Shown in pieces: positions 55,313-64,000 of a DNA stretch of 64,000 nucleotides. The notes below the pieces were generated by a model. It did no database searches and was not told the origin of the DNA. It saw only the letters and a program-made list of their open reading frames with translations. Origin of the DNA: Pelotomaculum schinkii. GTDB lineage: Bacteria; Bacillota; Desulfotomaculia; Desulfotomaculales; Pelotomaculaceae. Position 1 is the stretch's first letter. Every line of letters starts with the position of its first letter. The position numbers and the translations under genes were made by a program. The stretch is taken from contig NZ_QFGA01000001.1 in the NCBI RefSeq assembly GCF_004369205.1, positions 930,001 through 994,000 on the forward strand. Reading direction: 5' to 3'.

Positions 55313-55916
55313 TCCTCGCCGCCATTTTTTTGAGGTCGGACAGGATGTCTACCGCTCCCTCCAATGCCTTGGCCCGGTGGCTTATTTTGTTTTTAATAGT
55401 AGGGTCCAGTTCGGCAAAGGTCCGATCATATGCCGGGACATAAAACAACGGGTCATAACCAAACCCCCTTTGACCACGTGGCTCCTCCGCGATAACCCCC
55501 TCGCAGGAACCCTCGGCGATATGCACCCAACCATCCGGCTCGGCAATGGCGACCACACATTGAAAGCGCGCGGTCCTGCGTTCAGCCGGAATGTCTGACA
55601 ACAGTTCCAGCAGTTTACGGTTATTGGCCTGGTCGTCTTTTTCCTCCCCGGCAAAACGGGATGAGTAGATTCCCGGCGCCCCGTCCAACGCGTCGACCTC
55701 CAGACCGGAATCGTCGGCCAGCGCCAGCAGGCCGGTGTGCCCGGAGACCGCTGTTGCTTTAATCATGGCGTTTTCTCTGAAGGTGGCGCCGTCTTCGGTG
55801 ATTTCACCGAGCTCCGGAAATTCACGCAGGGAGACCACCTCGAACCCGTGCGGGGCCAGTATATCTGCTATCTCCCGGACTTTACCCTCATTGCGGGTTG
55901 CCAAAACCACTTTCAA
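55284..55916 (-). CDS. rdgB: XTP/dITP diphosphatase
   Basis: The 210-residue HAM1-family enzyme removes deaminated purine nucleotides such as dITP and XTP. It begins with LATRNEGKVREI (substrate loop), then DSGLEVDALDGAPGIYSSRFAG and GFGYDPLFYVP, with metal ligands present. TTG start at 55916 (LKVVLATRN), 3 nt after the rph stop, hence coupled. Confidence 0.95.
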   Translation of the reverse strand: MKVVLATRNEGKVREIADILAPHGFEVVSLREFPELGEITEDGATFRENAMIKATAVSGHTGLLALADDSGLEVDALDGAPGIYSSRFAGEEKDDQANNRKLLELLSDIPAERRTARFQCVVAIAEPDGWVHIAEGSCEGVIAEEPRGQRGFGYDPLFYVPAYDRTFAELDPTIKNKISHRAKALEGAVDILSDLKKMAARSEELAGDSV

Positions 55917-55919
55917 TAT

Positions 55920-56663
55920 CTAAACCTCCCCGATGCCTTTTGCGGCCGCCCCTAGTACTTCTTTCTGGTAGTTGATCAGCCATTCAATCCCCTGTTGTGC
56001 TAAATCGATCATCTCGTTTATTTCCTGGCGGCTAAAAGACGCTTCCTCGCCGGTGCCCTGCACCTCCACGAAGCGGCCGCCGCCGGTCATGACAATATTC
56101 ATGTCCACCTCCGCGGCAGAGTCCTCCTCGTAACAAAGGTCCAGTATGACCTGCCCGGCACAACGTCCCACGCTGGTGGCGGCAATAAAGTCCTTTACCG
56201 GCATTGTCTTAATCAGACCCTGCGCCCTGAGGTTGTTGACCGCGTCTACCAGGGCTACAAAAGCGCCGGTGATCGAGGCGGTTCTGGTGCCCCCGTCCGC
56301 CTGGATAACATCACAGTCCAAAGTGATCGTGCGCTCACCCAGCGCCGGCAGGTCCATCACCGACCGCAGAGCGCGGCCGATCAGCCGCTGGATTTCATGA
56401 GTGCGGCCGCCGATCTTTCCCCTGACTGCTTCCCTGGCGGTCCTGGTCCCGGTGGCGCGGGGCAGCATACCGTACTCTGCAGTGACCCAGCCCTTCCCCG
56501 CTCCTCTGAGAAAAAGGGGCGGTTTGTCCTCGACCGACGCCGTGCAGATCACCCTGGTGTCCCCAACTTCAACCAGCACCGAGCCTTCTGCGTGTTTATT
56601 GTATTGTCTGGTTATACGGACCGGTCGCAATTGGTCCGGCTTTCTTCCATCAATTCTGTGCAT
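55920..56663 (-). CDS. rph: Ribonuclease PH
   Basis: Phosphorolytic 3' exonuclease that trims tRNA precursors. The 247-residue protein has [48 protein letters not shown] and the phosphate site with [19 protein letters not shown]. First gene of the operon with rdgB and yfcE, a common arrangement in Firmicutes. Confidence 0.95.
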   Translation of the reverse strand: MHRIDGRKPDQLRPVRITRQYNKHAEGSVLVEVGDTRVICTASVEDKPPLFLRGAGKGWVTAEYGMLPRATGTRTAREAVRGKIGGRTHEIQRLIGRALRSVMDLPALGERTITLDCDVIQADGGTRTASITGAFVALVDAVNNLRAQGLIKTMPVKDFIAATSVGRCAGQVILDLCYEEDSAAEVDMNIVMTGGGRFVEVQGTGEEASFSRQEINEMIDLAQQGIEWLINYQKEVLGAAAKGIGEV

Positions 56664-56680
56664 GATATTCTCCTTTTTTT

Positions 56681-56698
56681 GTGCGAATGAATGCGCAC
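56681..56698. repeat. Short palindrome GTGCGAATGAATGCGCAC, copy 2
   Basis: One base from the copy at 5509. It lies just upstream of rph; a T-run is on its left side. Confidence 0.65.
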
Positions 56699-56829
56699 CT
56701 CATTGGTTCCCTATTTTTACATTACATCGTCAAATATTTCATGGACAGCCTTATACGCTTGTCACTGCCGCTTCAACCATCCCAAAGAATTGCTATTTCG
56801 AAACAATATCGAGACTATATCGATTTTTA

Positions 56830-57600
56830 TTATACCTTATAAATTACCCTTTCTACAGCAGCCAGAGCCGGCTTGCCGAAACCGCCGGTAGCCTGCCGGC
56901 ACAGTTCTGCAGGCTCATACTCAGGCCAAAAGTGGGTCAGTACAAGACGTTTTACCCCCGCCTGTCCGGCGATTTCACCGGCTTGTCTTGCAGTCAGGTG
57001 AGAGTCGCGCAGATATTCCGCATCGCTATCCAGTCCGCTTGCTTCACACAGGAAAAGGTCGGCGCCGGCGGCCAGCTTTACGAGCTCTTCAGTCCTTGCC
57101 GTGTCACCGGAAAAGACGAACTTGCCCGGCCCCTCCACTGCTATGGAATAGGCGGGTACAGAGTGCCTGGCTCTAACAAAGCGGAACGCCATTCCGCCCC
57201 AATCCAGCCTTTGAGCCTGGAGACCACTGTCAAGCGTTTCCCAGGTCAGGGATTCAATTGAAGTAACCTCATAAGCAGCTTTATAGCATGCCAGCTCCTG
57301 ATATGCCTGATCCGGGAAAGAAGGCGCCACCAGCCTGACGGGTCCGGATCTTTTACCTTCCCGCCTGGCGCCTTCTACCGCATGACGCAGCGGAAAGAGG
57401 TCCAGATAGTGGTCGTGGTGCAGGTGGGTGATAATCACGCCGTCCAGCAGTCTGAAGTCCACAAATTCCCTCAACCTGCTCAAGCTCCCATTGCCTGCCT
57501 CCAGTAATATGTTCAGCCCGCCCGCGCGGAGCAGGTAGCCCGAGCAGGCTCCTCCTCCCTTGGGATAAGGCGCCCAACAGCCCAGGATAATGATTTCCAC
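56830..57600 (-). CDS. MBL-fold hydrolase, RNase Z/cyclic phosphodiesterase-like
   Basis: About 256 residues. It has the metal motif THLHHDH near 63-69, FSGDTARTEELVKLAAGADLFLCEAS near 190 and LTHFWPEYEP near 222, as in the RNase Z/ribonuclease-like branch of the MBL superfamily. GTG 57600 is chosen (ggggggag just upstream; homology begins VEIIILG). It overlaps nothing but starts 18 nt after the ATPase gene upstream, so it may share its transcript. Confidence 0.85.
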   Translation of the reverse strand: MEIIILGCWAPYPKGGGACSGYLLRAGGLNILLEAGNGSLSRLREFVDFRLLDGVIITHLHHDHYLDLFPLRHAVEGARREGKRSGPVRLVAPSFPDQAYQELACYKAAYEVTSIESLTWETLDSGLQAQRLDWGGMAFRFVRARHSVPAYSIAVEGPGKFVFSGDTARTEELVKLAAGADLFLCEASGLDSDAEYLRDSHLTARQAGEIAGQAGVKRLVLTHFWPEYEPAELCRQATGGFGKPALAAVERVIYKV

Positions 57601-57617
57601 AGTCTCCCCCCGCGAGG

Positions 57618-58394
57618 TTATTTTTTGCTGCTCCTGCTTGCGGCAGCGTCGACACAACAGCCCACCGCCCCGGCGTACTGCGGGTGTTCAGGGACGATCA
57701 CTTGCATGCCCAGTTCCTCCCTGATGATTTTAACAAGCGCGCCGTTATGAGCCACCCCTCCTGTAAATACTATAATTTCACTGGAGAGTTTGACCAGCAT
57801 GGGCTTGATCCTTTTAAATATGCTGTAATTTACGCCGGCAGCCAGGCTGGCGGTGGAATAGCCGTCAACCACGAAACCGATTAGTTCGCTTTCTCCAAAA
57901 ACAGCGCAGGTGGAGGTGAGTTCCGCCGGGTCACGGCGATGCCGGCTCAATTCCTCCAAACTTATATTCAATGCCGCGGCCATATTCTCCAAGTAGCGGC
58001 CGGTGCTGGCGGCGCATTTATCGTTGGTCAAAAAATCAATCATGCGCCCCTGCCGCACCAGGGCTACCTTGCTGTCCTGGCCTCCCAAGTCCAGCAGGGT
58101 AAAATCGGACAGTCCGGTCAAGTAGGCGGCGCCAAGTACGTGGGCCTTGATTTCGGGAATAATCCGCGCTCCCTTTACGTTTACTGCCTGACGCCCGTAG
58201 CCGGTGGCAGTTATGGTTGGTTTTTCGCCGGATAAGGCTAAACCGCCGGCGTCGATGACCAGACGACCGTCTTCCCTTTTGCCATGCTCACGATAAAACC
58301 GCATTGTATCAAACTTATCCAGCCGCACTAACAAATCATCCTCCAGCAGCGCCAGTTTCACACTGCGGCTGCCGAGGTCAAGACCGATAAACAC
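57618..58394 (-). CDS. 2-Hydroxyacyl-CoA-dehydratase-type activator ATPase (BadF/HgdC family)
   Basis: The 258-residue ASKHA-fold ATPase has GLDLGSRSVKLAL at 4-16, DLGGQDSKVAL near 102 and FTGGVAHNGALV near 217. Cluster cysteines are in NDKCAASTGRY near 127 and TSTCAVFGESE near 163, as in dimeric [4Fe-4S] activators that push a low-potential electron into a partner with ATP. The partner lies 6 nt upstream. Together they match the layout of archerase systems and of the double-cubane-cluster protein/reductase pair. Confidence 0.9.
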   Translation of the reverse strand: MFIGLDLGSRSVKLALLEDDLLVRLDKFDTMRFYREHGKREDGRLVIDAGGLALSGEKPTITATGYGRQAVNVKGARIIPEIKAHVLGAAYLTGLSDFTLLDLGGQDSKVALVRQGRMIDFLTNDKCAASTGRYLENMAAALNISLEELSRHRRDPAELTSTCAVFGESELIGFVVDGYSTASLAAGVNYSIFKRIKPMLVKLSSEIIVFTGGVAHNGALVKIIREELGMQVIVPEHPQYAGAVGCCVDAAASRSSKK

Positions 58395-58400
58395 CAGGGA

Positions 58401-59402
58401 TCACCTCAACATATCGAGAAAGACATCCAGGCGCAAGCGCGTGCGCGCGTCCAGACGGGTAGGCTTGTCGCCCTCCAGGGTCAAAACAGGCAGGTCAAGC
58501 TTCTGCCTGATAATCAGGTCTTCAATTTGGCGGAAGCAGAAGCTCTGGGCGTAGTGGATAATCCCGTCCAGCCTCCTTCTGTCCGCTTCGCGCCGGATTT
58601 CTTCGAGACGGAAGAAAATACCGTAGGGATAGGTGTAAAGCTGGTACTGCTCGACTATGTCAAGGGTAGCAAAGGGCATGGTAAACTGCCTCTGGGTCTC
58701 ATTGTAGACCACGCGCGCGCCTCGTTCTTCCAGGTAACCATACAATTCCCCGACGATTGGCGGAACACCGATATAGCCCAGGCGGAGCTCCCCCTGCCGT
58801 GGTGGTTGTGATCGCGCCTTTTGCAGAAAAACCGACGCCTCATCTGCAAATTTCTCAGGCTCTCCGTTGAAATCACTGCAGCTTACCTGGTAGATATGGT
58901 TATCCCAACCACCCACAAGGTTTTCCTGCCAGGTCAACCGGTCAATTTCCCATACCTTGCTCCTGACAAAATCCAGGCGCTCCTTCTGTTCATTAACCTG
59001 ATCCCAGGATACGCCAAAGCGTGACATCATCTTTTCCATCTGCAGGCGCAGCATGTCGGGATCCCGGTCATAGGGATAGGCAAACGGCACGACTTCCAAA
59101 CCGGCCAACTGCAAGGTCTCCATGAGGGCATGGGTATTGCTGCAGTCGCCCTGTGTAACAGCGATGATGGTCCGGATATCCGTATTGTTTAAGACAGTGC
59201 TGTAAATACCCTTGATCCAGGCGCAAAGGTTGCGGGGATAGCCGGCCAGTTCGGCTTCCTCCACCAGCGCCTGGGGGTTTTTATCAGTTATAAAGACGTT
59301 GTTTAAATCCACGGGAACCCAACCGGCCGCATAGATTATTTCCACCGGGACGGTCGTGGTTATTCCAACCTTAGGCAAGCTCTCAGCCCCATTCTTATGC
59401 AA
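58401..59402 (-). CDS. 2-Hydroxyacyl-CoA dehydratase D-component-like / double-cubane-cluster-like protein
   Basis: The 333-residue protein begins GITTTVPVEIIYAAGWVPVDLNN, as in HgdB/FldB/BcrB subunits. Candidate cluster cysteines are in RNLCAWIKG near 60, TQGDCSNTHAL near 87 and YAQSFCFRQIED near 292. It has one subunit only, while dehydratases need two; a single subunit with an activator is the arrangement of the double-cubane-cluster protein (DCCP), which reduces small molecules. No CoA-pathway genes lie nearby. Exact substrate unknown. Confidence 0.85.
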   Translation of the reverse strand: MHKNGAESLPKVGITTTVPVEIIYAAGWVPVDLNNVFITDKNPQALVEEAELAGYPRNLCAWIKGIYSTVLNNTDIRTIIAVTQGDCSNTHALMETLQLAGLEVVPFAYPYDRDPDMLRLQMEKMMSRFGVSWDQVNEQKERLDFVRSKVWEIDRLTWQENLVGGWDNHIYQVSCSDFNGEPEKFADEASVFLQKARSQPPRQGELRLGYIGVPPIVGELYGYLEERGARVVYNETQRQFTMPFATLDIVEQYQLYTYPYGIFFRLEEIRREADRRRLDGIIHYAQSFCFRQIEDLIIRQKLDLPVLTLEGDKPTRLDARTRLRLDVFLDMLR

Positions 59403-59577
59403 CAGTTAAGGATGTATACGCGGGCTTTAGGCAATTTCCTATCATTATGCCCCCGCTTAACTGTAGTAATGCTGTCGGATTATCCTTTAGTTGTTGGATC
59501 CAAAATATAGATATAAAGCCAAGCCTTTTTTAATATTCACGGACAAAAGGCTGTGTTCCTCTTTTTTTCAAAAAAAT

Positions 59578-59615
59578 AACCGGCCTGTCCCGCCTGAAAG
59601 CGGAAAAGACCGGTT
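59578..59615 (-). terminator. Terminator of the amidase gene
   Basis: AACCGG/CCGGTT outer stem with inner CGC/GCG pairing, followed on the minus strand by a T-run. The rest of the gap 59403-59763 holds a palindrome copy at 59641 and nothing else recognised. Confidence 0.7.
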
Positions 59616-59640
59616 CCTTGATAAAAAAATGTCCGGTACA

Positions 59641-59657
59641 TGCAAATTCATTCGCAC
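59641..59657. repeat. Short palindrome copy 3 (tgcaaattcattcgcac)
   Basis: Reverse complement of the GTGCGAATGAAT motif with a degenerate right arm. Confidence 0.5.
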
Positions 59658-59763
59658 ATCACCCCAGAGAAATGCAGTATCGGTCTTAGCTGAATCCCAC
59701 GTGTCATTACCCACATCGATTAGTTTATTCTTCAACTGGTGCTATCGATAACAATATGGGTGT

Positions 59764-61566
59764 CTAAGCTGTTCTTTTCTGAGCAAAATAAGTACCAATA
59801 CCCTTGACGATGGCTTCAGCCGCCTTATTCTTGAAGCTGTCGGTTTTGAGCAGTTTTTCTTCCGCCTGGTTAGAAATAAACGCCAGTTCCAGCAGCACTG
59901 CCGGCATATTGGAGGTACGCAATACCGCAAAGTTGGCTTGTTTGACACCGATGTCACGCAGCCCCAGGGACTTGACCATCTCAGTCTGGATGGAGCGCGC
60001 CAGCTTATTGCTTTCTTGCAGCCTGGGCGCTTCACTGGAACTGCCGGTACCACTATATATATAGGAGGTGGTGCCGCCTATGGACGGGTCCGTGTGAGCG
60101 TTGATATGGATGCTGACAAATATGTCGGCCTTGTTTTTATTGGCGATGTCGGTCCGGGCAGCCAGGCTGACATCCGTATCAGCGCTCCTGGCCATGATGA
60201 CCTTGGCTTCCTGTGCTTCCAGCAGCTTGGACACTCGTTTGGCGATATCAAGCGTAACGGCCTTTTCCTGGATGCCGCTCGTCCCGATAGCGCCGGGGTC
60301 GGGGCCGCCATGCCCCGGGTCGAGCACAATGATCTTGTTTTTATAGGCTCCGTCCAGCTTGGGGATGTAAGTATCGACAGTTAGCGTCTTGTTGTTGCTG
60401 GAAAGTGAGACCTCATACTGAACCCCGCTGCACAGTTCAAACACCAGCCTGGTCACATCGGGATTCTTTTGAAAATGCCCGGACCTCACCTTGCTGACTG
60501 TTTTAGAAGACACATCTTTCGTTTGAGGGAGATCTCCGGGGGACACTCCCTCAATATCTACAACCAGCCGGTCAGGGTTACTCAGGAAAAAGGAGTTGTA
60601 GCTAACCGGAGTATCAGTCTTAATAGTGAAGGTGGTCTGGTCGGAAGCTGTTTTCTGCACATTCATTGACAGCACCTTGCCGGTGTCGCTATCATCGCTA
60701 TCATTGTCATCGTCACTGTCGCCACTATCGTCTGGCCTGTCGCGACCCCTGGATACTTCACTGCCGCCAGTTTGTCCGGTCGCAGGCTGTGTAGGCGCCG
60801 ACACAACATCCTTAAGCGCCACCAGCCATCCGGCCACCCAACCGTTCCCGCCGGTCGGCAGACTGACCTGGAGCCAGTCGCTCGACTGGCTTAATACCGG
60901 CAGGCTGTTCCCCTGCGTAACCGTGCCGACCACCGCGTTGGACGTACCCGGACCGCTGCGGACATTGACCACACTGCCGCTGACCACAGCCACTTTTGAC
61001 CCGCCGACCGCTGTGGACGGCGCCGGCCCGGCGGCAGCCGGTTGGGAAGCCGCGGGCTGTGCGGTTTCAAGGCTGACCAGCCATCCGGCCACCCAACCGG
61101 TACCCGAACTCAACTGAATTTTGACCCAATCGCCGCTGCTTTCCAGGACCGGGAAACGTTCTCCGCTCCCGCCCTGCGTAATTACCCCGTAACTGGTGCC
61201 AGGCCCCTCCCTGACATTGATACCATTGCCGTTCAATACGGCTACCTGCCCGGCGCCTGCCGAATCAGCCCTGGGTTGCTGGATATCAACCAGCCAGCCG
61301 GCTACCCAACCCTGCCCGCCGTTGCTCAGACTAACGTTATACCAGTCGATTGATTGGCCCAGGACAGTTAGCTGGTCACCCAGATTAGCCTGGGCGATGA
61401 CTCCGTAGTTGGTACCGGGTCCGTTTCGCACGTTGACTGAACTACCCGCCACTACAGCGGTTTCTCCGGCGGCCCCCGCCGGGTTTGTGCCAGAAAGGAC
61501 GGCTCCAACCAGAAAGGCCAGTCCTATTAATATTGATAAAAGACAAGGTTGTGTCTTGAGTTTCAT
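59764..61566 (-). CDS. Secreted N-acetylmuramoyl-L-alanine amidase with SH3b and AMIN domains
   Basis: The 600-residue cell-wall hydrolase has a signal peptide (about 1-33, ending GAAG), three SH3b repeats (about 36-95, 106-165, 190-250, each with VNVRxGPGT), an acidic linker (about 268-292), an AMIN domain (about 298-400) and a C-terminal Amidase_3 domain from about 413. The zinc ligands are His in DPGHGGPDPG, Glu in IQEKAVTLD and His in HINAHTDP. It cleaves the bond between MurNAc and stem peptide. Well-conserved, likely active. Monocistronic. Confidence 0.95.
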   Translation of the reverse strand: MKLKTQPCLLSILIGLAFLVGAVLSGTNPAGAAGETAVVAGSSVNVRNGPGTNYGVIAQANLGDQLTVLGQSIDWYNVSLSNGGQGWVAGWLVDIQQPRADSAGAGQVAVLNGNGINVREGPGTSYGVITQGGSGERFPVLESSGDWVKIQLSSGTGWVAGWLVSLETAQPAASQPAAAGPAPSTAVGGSKVAVVSGSVVNVRSGPGTSNAVVGTVTQGNSLPVLSQSSDWLQVSLPTGGNGWVAGWLVALKDVVSAPTQPATGQTGGSEVSRGRDRPDDSGDSDDDNDSDDSDTGKVLSMNVQKTASDQTTFTIKTDTPVSYNSFFLSNPDRLVVDIEGVSPGDLPQTKDVSSKTVSKVRSGHFQKNPDVTRLVFELCSGVQYEVSLSSNNKTLTVDTYIPKLDGAYKNKIIVLDPGHGGPDPGAIGTSGIQEKAVTLDIAKRVSKLLEAQEAKVIMARSADTDVSLAARTDIANKNKADIFVSIHINAHTDPSIGGTTSYIYSGTGSSSEAPRLQESNKLARSIQTEMVKSLGLRDIGVKQANFAVLRTSNMPAVLLELAFISNQAEEKLLKTDSFKNKAAEAIVKGIGTYFAQKRTA

Positions 61567-61707
61567 AAATAATAATACCTCCGCTTAAAACCGGTTAATT
61601 AGTTAAGATAGTTAACCTTAAATTTCTACATAATCACCCAGCATTCCTCTTGTCTGGGCAAATTTTTTTACAATAATAATATTTAGATGCCAGAGGAAAA
61701 ACAAAAA

Positions 61708-61761
61708 AACCATATGCTGTTGAAGTTTGGCTAATCCTGCAACTTCAACTCTCATATGGTT
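61708..61761 (-). terminator. Terminator of the permease operon
   Basis: AACCATATG/CATATGGTT outer stem plus GTTGAAGTT/AACTTCAAC inner stem, followed on the minus strand by two T-runs. Confidence 0.9.
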
Positions 61762-61819
61762 AGACACTGCAAAATATCATTTGGTTCGAACTAATATCAG
61801 GTTTTTAGATAATCTTCGG

Positions 61820-63187
61820 CTATTTTCCTTCTACTCCCTCCGCGGTACGGGATGGACGGCGCCTTGCAGAAGGCCTGCGGGCCTGGTGTTTCTTTTTCAG
61901 GTAAGGCACTGCTGTATTCACGTAGACCAGGCAAACCATCAGGGAGACAGACAGATAAGCCAGCACCCACAGATTGGAGGCCAGGAGGGCCACGGCTAGA
62001 AATGCAAAAACTAGTGTGGTAAGTACCGGTATCAGATACCCGTAGGGAATCAGATAGGGGCGTGGCTCTTCCGGCATGCGGCGGCGCAGGCTGATTACCG
62101 CCAGACCTACCAGCGCATAGACGATGGATGTCACGGCTGCCGCCAGATTAACCAGCGCCATGTAGCGGTTGGTAGCCAGGGTCACCGCAGATACAGTCAG
62201 TCCGATAGCAAAAAGGGCCAAGATAGACACCCAGGGGGTAAAATAGCGCGTGCTGACCCGGCTGAAAATAGCCGGCAGGACATGTTCCCTGGCGGAGGAA
62301 TACATAAAGCGGGAAACGCTGATGATACCGGCGTTAAACGTTTTCAAGGAGGTTGCCAGGATGACAACGATCATCAAGGAAGCGCCAAAGTCCCCCAGAA
62401 TGGTCCGGGCAAATAACAGTTGGGGAGCAGGAGCGGCGAGCAGCGCCTCTTTGGGTACAACAGCGGTCATGGCCACTGTAAATATGGCGTAAACTACACT
62501 TAATACCCCCAGCGCAATCATCATGCCCCTGGAAATCTGCTTGACCTGGGTGACTTCTTCGACCAGCGGCGTTACCCATTCGAAACCCACGAAGAGGAAC
62601 ACACCCACCGCAACGGCTTGCACTACCCCCACAGCGCCACCAGGCGACAAGGGAGCTTCTAATTGAAAGCCAGTCTTATACAAGGCAAAGACGCCGATAA
62701 AAACCAGGACGGCGAGCAGACTGTAAGTCACCACATCCTGGAATACACCTGCAAGCTTAATTCCCCTAAGGTTCATTGCGGTGACCAGCGAAAGCATCAC
62801 GACAATCCAGGCATAGGGCGGTATGGCAGGAAAAGCTTCATTCAATACTCTGGACAGGATATAGCTTTCCACCCCTACGACCCCGAGCACCACGATGAGC
62901 ATATAAACCAATGATACAGCAATCGAGACCTGATCGTTGAAGGCGCGGCTAAAATACAGGCGTATGCCGGCTGCTGTAGGCAAAATTCCGTTCAACTCGG
63001 AAAAACAGGCTGCCGCCAGAAAACAGAGCGCCCCGCCAATCAAAATGGCAATCCAGGCAGTATCTCCCAAAACATAATTTGCTACCATTGTGGCCGCTAC
63101 AAAAGACGAACTGGCCAAGCACAGGCCAGCACTGGTAGCGACTATGGTGCGCAGCGTCAGCACCCTTTTTAACTGCAAACTATTCAC
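61820..63187 (-). CDS. APC-family amino-acid permease
   Basis: The 455-residue protein has about 12 transmembrane helices with APC features: GLCLASSSFVAATMVANYV near helix 1, FSELNGILPTAAGIRLYFSRAF in helix 2 to 3, FVGFEWVTPLVEEV near helix 6 and SARE(H)VLPAIFSRV before helix 9. The last 25 residues are strongly basic. Amino acid specificity cannot be read. It overlaps the SCP2-like gene by 8 nt. Confidence 0.9.
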   Translation of the reverse strand: MNSLQLKRVLTLRTIVATSAGLCLASSSFVAATMVANYVLGDTAWIAILIGGALCFLAAACFSELNGILPTAAGIRLYFSRAFNDQVSIAVSLVYMLIVVLGVVGVESYILSRVLNEAFPAIPPYAWIVVMLSLVTAMNLRGIKLAGVFQDVVTYSLLAVLVFIGVFALYKTGFQLEAPLSPGGAVGVVQAVAVGVFLFVGFEWVTPLVEEVTQVKQISRGMMIALGVLSVVYAIFTVAMTAVVPKEALLAAPAPQLLFARTILGDFGASLMIVVILATSLKTFNAGIISVSRFMYSSAREHVLPAIFSRVSTRYFTPWVSILALFAIGLTVSAVTLATNRYMALVNLAAAVTSIVYALVGLAVISLRRRMPEEPRPYLIPYGYLIPVLTTLVFAFLAVALLASNLWVLAYLSVSLMVCLVYVNTAVPYLKKKHQARRPSARRRPSRTAEGVEGK

Positions 63188-63533
63188 CCCAGATCATCAG
63201 GGAGATGAAATCAAGCCTGACAATATCGTCTTCGGAGCCCATGATACGCAGGGTACCGTTGTTATAAGGTTCGGTTGGCGTAATATCCCCATAAAACATA
63301 TCAGCCAGCGTTTCACTGTCGGAAATGACCGTGAGGTCAGGCGGGTCAGATGCGCCTTCCCGTATCGAAACAACTCCGTCCTGCACGGTTAATGTGTGCA
63401 AGGATTCAATATCGTTGGCCTTGACCACGACCACGCGGTTCCAGTCCCGGTTCATTACTTTCAATCGCTCGTTTTTATTATAACTGTCCGTAAAAGCCTT
63501 GAGGCTTTCCGTTAATTCATCATGCGTAGCCAT
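63180..63533 (-). CDS. SCP2-like sterol-carrier-fold protein
   Basis: About 117 residues, with VVVKANDIESLHTLTVQDG, DLTVISDSETLADMFYG and MGSEDDIVRLDFISL, the pattern of SCP2-fold proteins that hold hydrophobic ligands. ATG 63533 is chosen (aaggagg 9 nt upstream); the longer frame to 63572 lacks a site. It overlaps the permease start, suggesting a common operon. Confidence 0.8.
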   Translation of the reverse strand: MATHDELTESLKAFTDSYNKNERLKVMNRDWNRVVVVKANDIESLHTLTVQDGVVSIREGASDPPDLTVISDSETLADMFYGDITPTEPYNNGTLRIMGSEDDIVRLDFISLMIWGE

Positions 63534-63583
63534 ATTCACAAACCTCCTTCGCTCTGGGCAACAAGCAGCCACACCCCTAAATT

Positions 63584-64000
63584 TTACAACCTCAATATGC
63601 GGGGCTTGAAATTCAGCCTGTGCAGCAGGTTAAGGTATTCTTGCGGGGTGATTTCTTCCCAGGGTTTACCCAGTACAGCCAACAAGGCCGCTTCCATGAC
63701 ATTGGTCCCGAAGGACCTGCCTCCATACTCCGGGGTAGTGGTCACCAGGGCGCCCGCCCCCTTTGATTTCAGGAAGTCGATATCGTCCCGCGTGGTGGTA
63801 TTGGTGAGAATGGTCTGCCCCTTCAGGCCCGCCGGCATGAAGCGCCGGATCAGGTGAAAATCGCCGGCGATAACTTCAGCGTCCAGGTAATAGCCGGTAA
63901 ATTTTTCGACCTTGGCGTCATCCTGCGTATCCTGCTTTTTACCTGTGGGGTAAAGCATATGGAAGGGCATTTTCGTAAATTCAGGTAGAAGCCGGTTGGC
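63584..64000 (-). CDS. C-terminal part of a larger protein running off the window
   Basis: The frame is open to the window edge (reading ANRLLPEFTK before the first Met), so the start lies outside. The visible 138 residues include YYLDAEVIAGDFHLIRRFM, TILTNTTTRDDIDFLK, ALVTTTPEYGGRSFGTNVME and end ILRL. A similar sequence is annotated in related genomes as quinate 5-dehydrogenase, as far as I recall, but this cannot be confirmed here. Probably the first gene of the SCP2/permease operon. Confidence 0.5.
   Translation of the reverse strand, partial: ANRLLPEFTKMPFHMLYPTGKKQDTQDDAKVEKFTGYYLDAEVIAGDFHLIRRFMPAGLKGQTILTNTTTRDDIDFLKSKGAGALVTTTPEYGGRSFGTNVMEAALLAVLGKPWEEITPQEYLNLLHRLNFKPRILRL

Overview
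The window looks like chromosome of an anaerobic, endospore-forming, mid-GC Firmicute, most likely a Peptococcaceae member of the Pelotomaculum/Desulfotomaculum type. The grounds are a complete gerA-type spore germination operon, several putative spore-surface proteins, oxygen-sensitive enzymes (radical SAM proteins, dihydroxy-acid dehydratase, a 2-hydroxyacyl-CoA-dehydratase-type pair), strong Shine-Dalgarno sequences with frequent TTG/GTG starts, and sigma-A promoters with 17-nt spacers. Assignments rest on reading motifs; no database search was run.

Layout. 0-7.6 kb: small conserved genes, a decayed serine hydrolase, a HIT protein, a DUF3006/metallo-beta-lactamase pair, a cupin and cysE. 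7.6-10.3 kb: a three-gene cassette (ABC-type ATPase without membrane partner, P-loop GTPase, 4Fe-4S protein), then a pdxS relic. 10.6-14.5 kb: sulfur amino acid genes cysK, metY and metA, the last behind a SAM-I riboswitch. 14.6-26 kb: a mobile-element-rich zone with a nifB relic, DUF3231, a copper-storage-like protein, bioB with a BirA-like operator, a deleted IS630 copy, a PadR/FtsW-like pair, a decayed integrase-type IS, larE and an IS607 element with tnpA/tnpB. 26-33 kb: Rrf2 regulator, ilvD, a flavodoxin, aguAB, and arsR/arsM with duplicated operators. 33-40 kb: probable spore-surface proteins and a glutamate-synthase-like flavoprotein. 40-47.6 kb: the germination operon and ktrAB. 47.8-54.5 kb: radical SAM, ybaK, DUF2284, two tandem small membrane ORFs each interrupted by one UGA, a TipAS-type MerR regulator, a thioesterase, a flavodoxin and an AT-rich orphan. 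54.5-64 kb: tRNA-Arg and tRNA-Gly, rph-rdgB-yfcE, an MBL hydrolase, an ATPase/dehydratase pair resembling the double-cubane-cluster system, a cell-wall amidase, an amino-acid permease, an SCP2-like protein and the end of a gene running off the window.

The most unusual feature is at 50.66-51.08 kb. Two adjacent ORFs of 60 and 63 codons each carry a single in-frame UGA near the end of the first membrane segment, followed by the same I-x-x-I-M residues and by a short hairpin whose loop has a G at exactly +22 from the UGA. This is the arrangement expected of bacterial selenocysteine insertion, so they are proposed as a pair of small membrane selenoproteins that ordinary gene callers would miss.

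How genes work together: cysE and cysK make cysteine, while metA and metY assimilate sulfide into homocysteine through O-acetylhomoserine. aguA and aguB convert agmatine to putrescine. arsR controls arsM from near-identical operator/promoters. The germination operon encodes A, B, C and D subunits plus a second B subunit. ktrAB takes up potassium.
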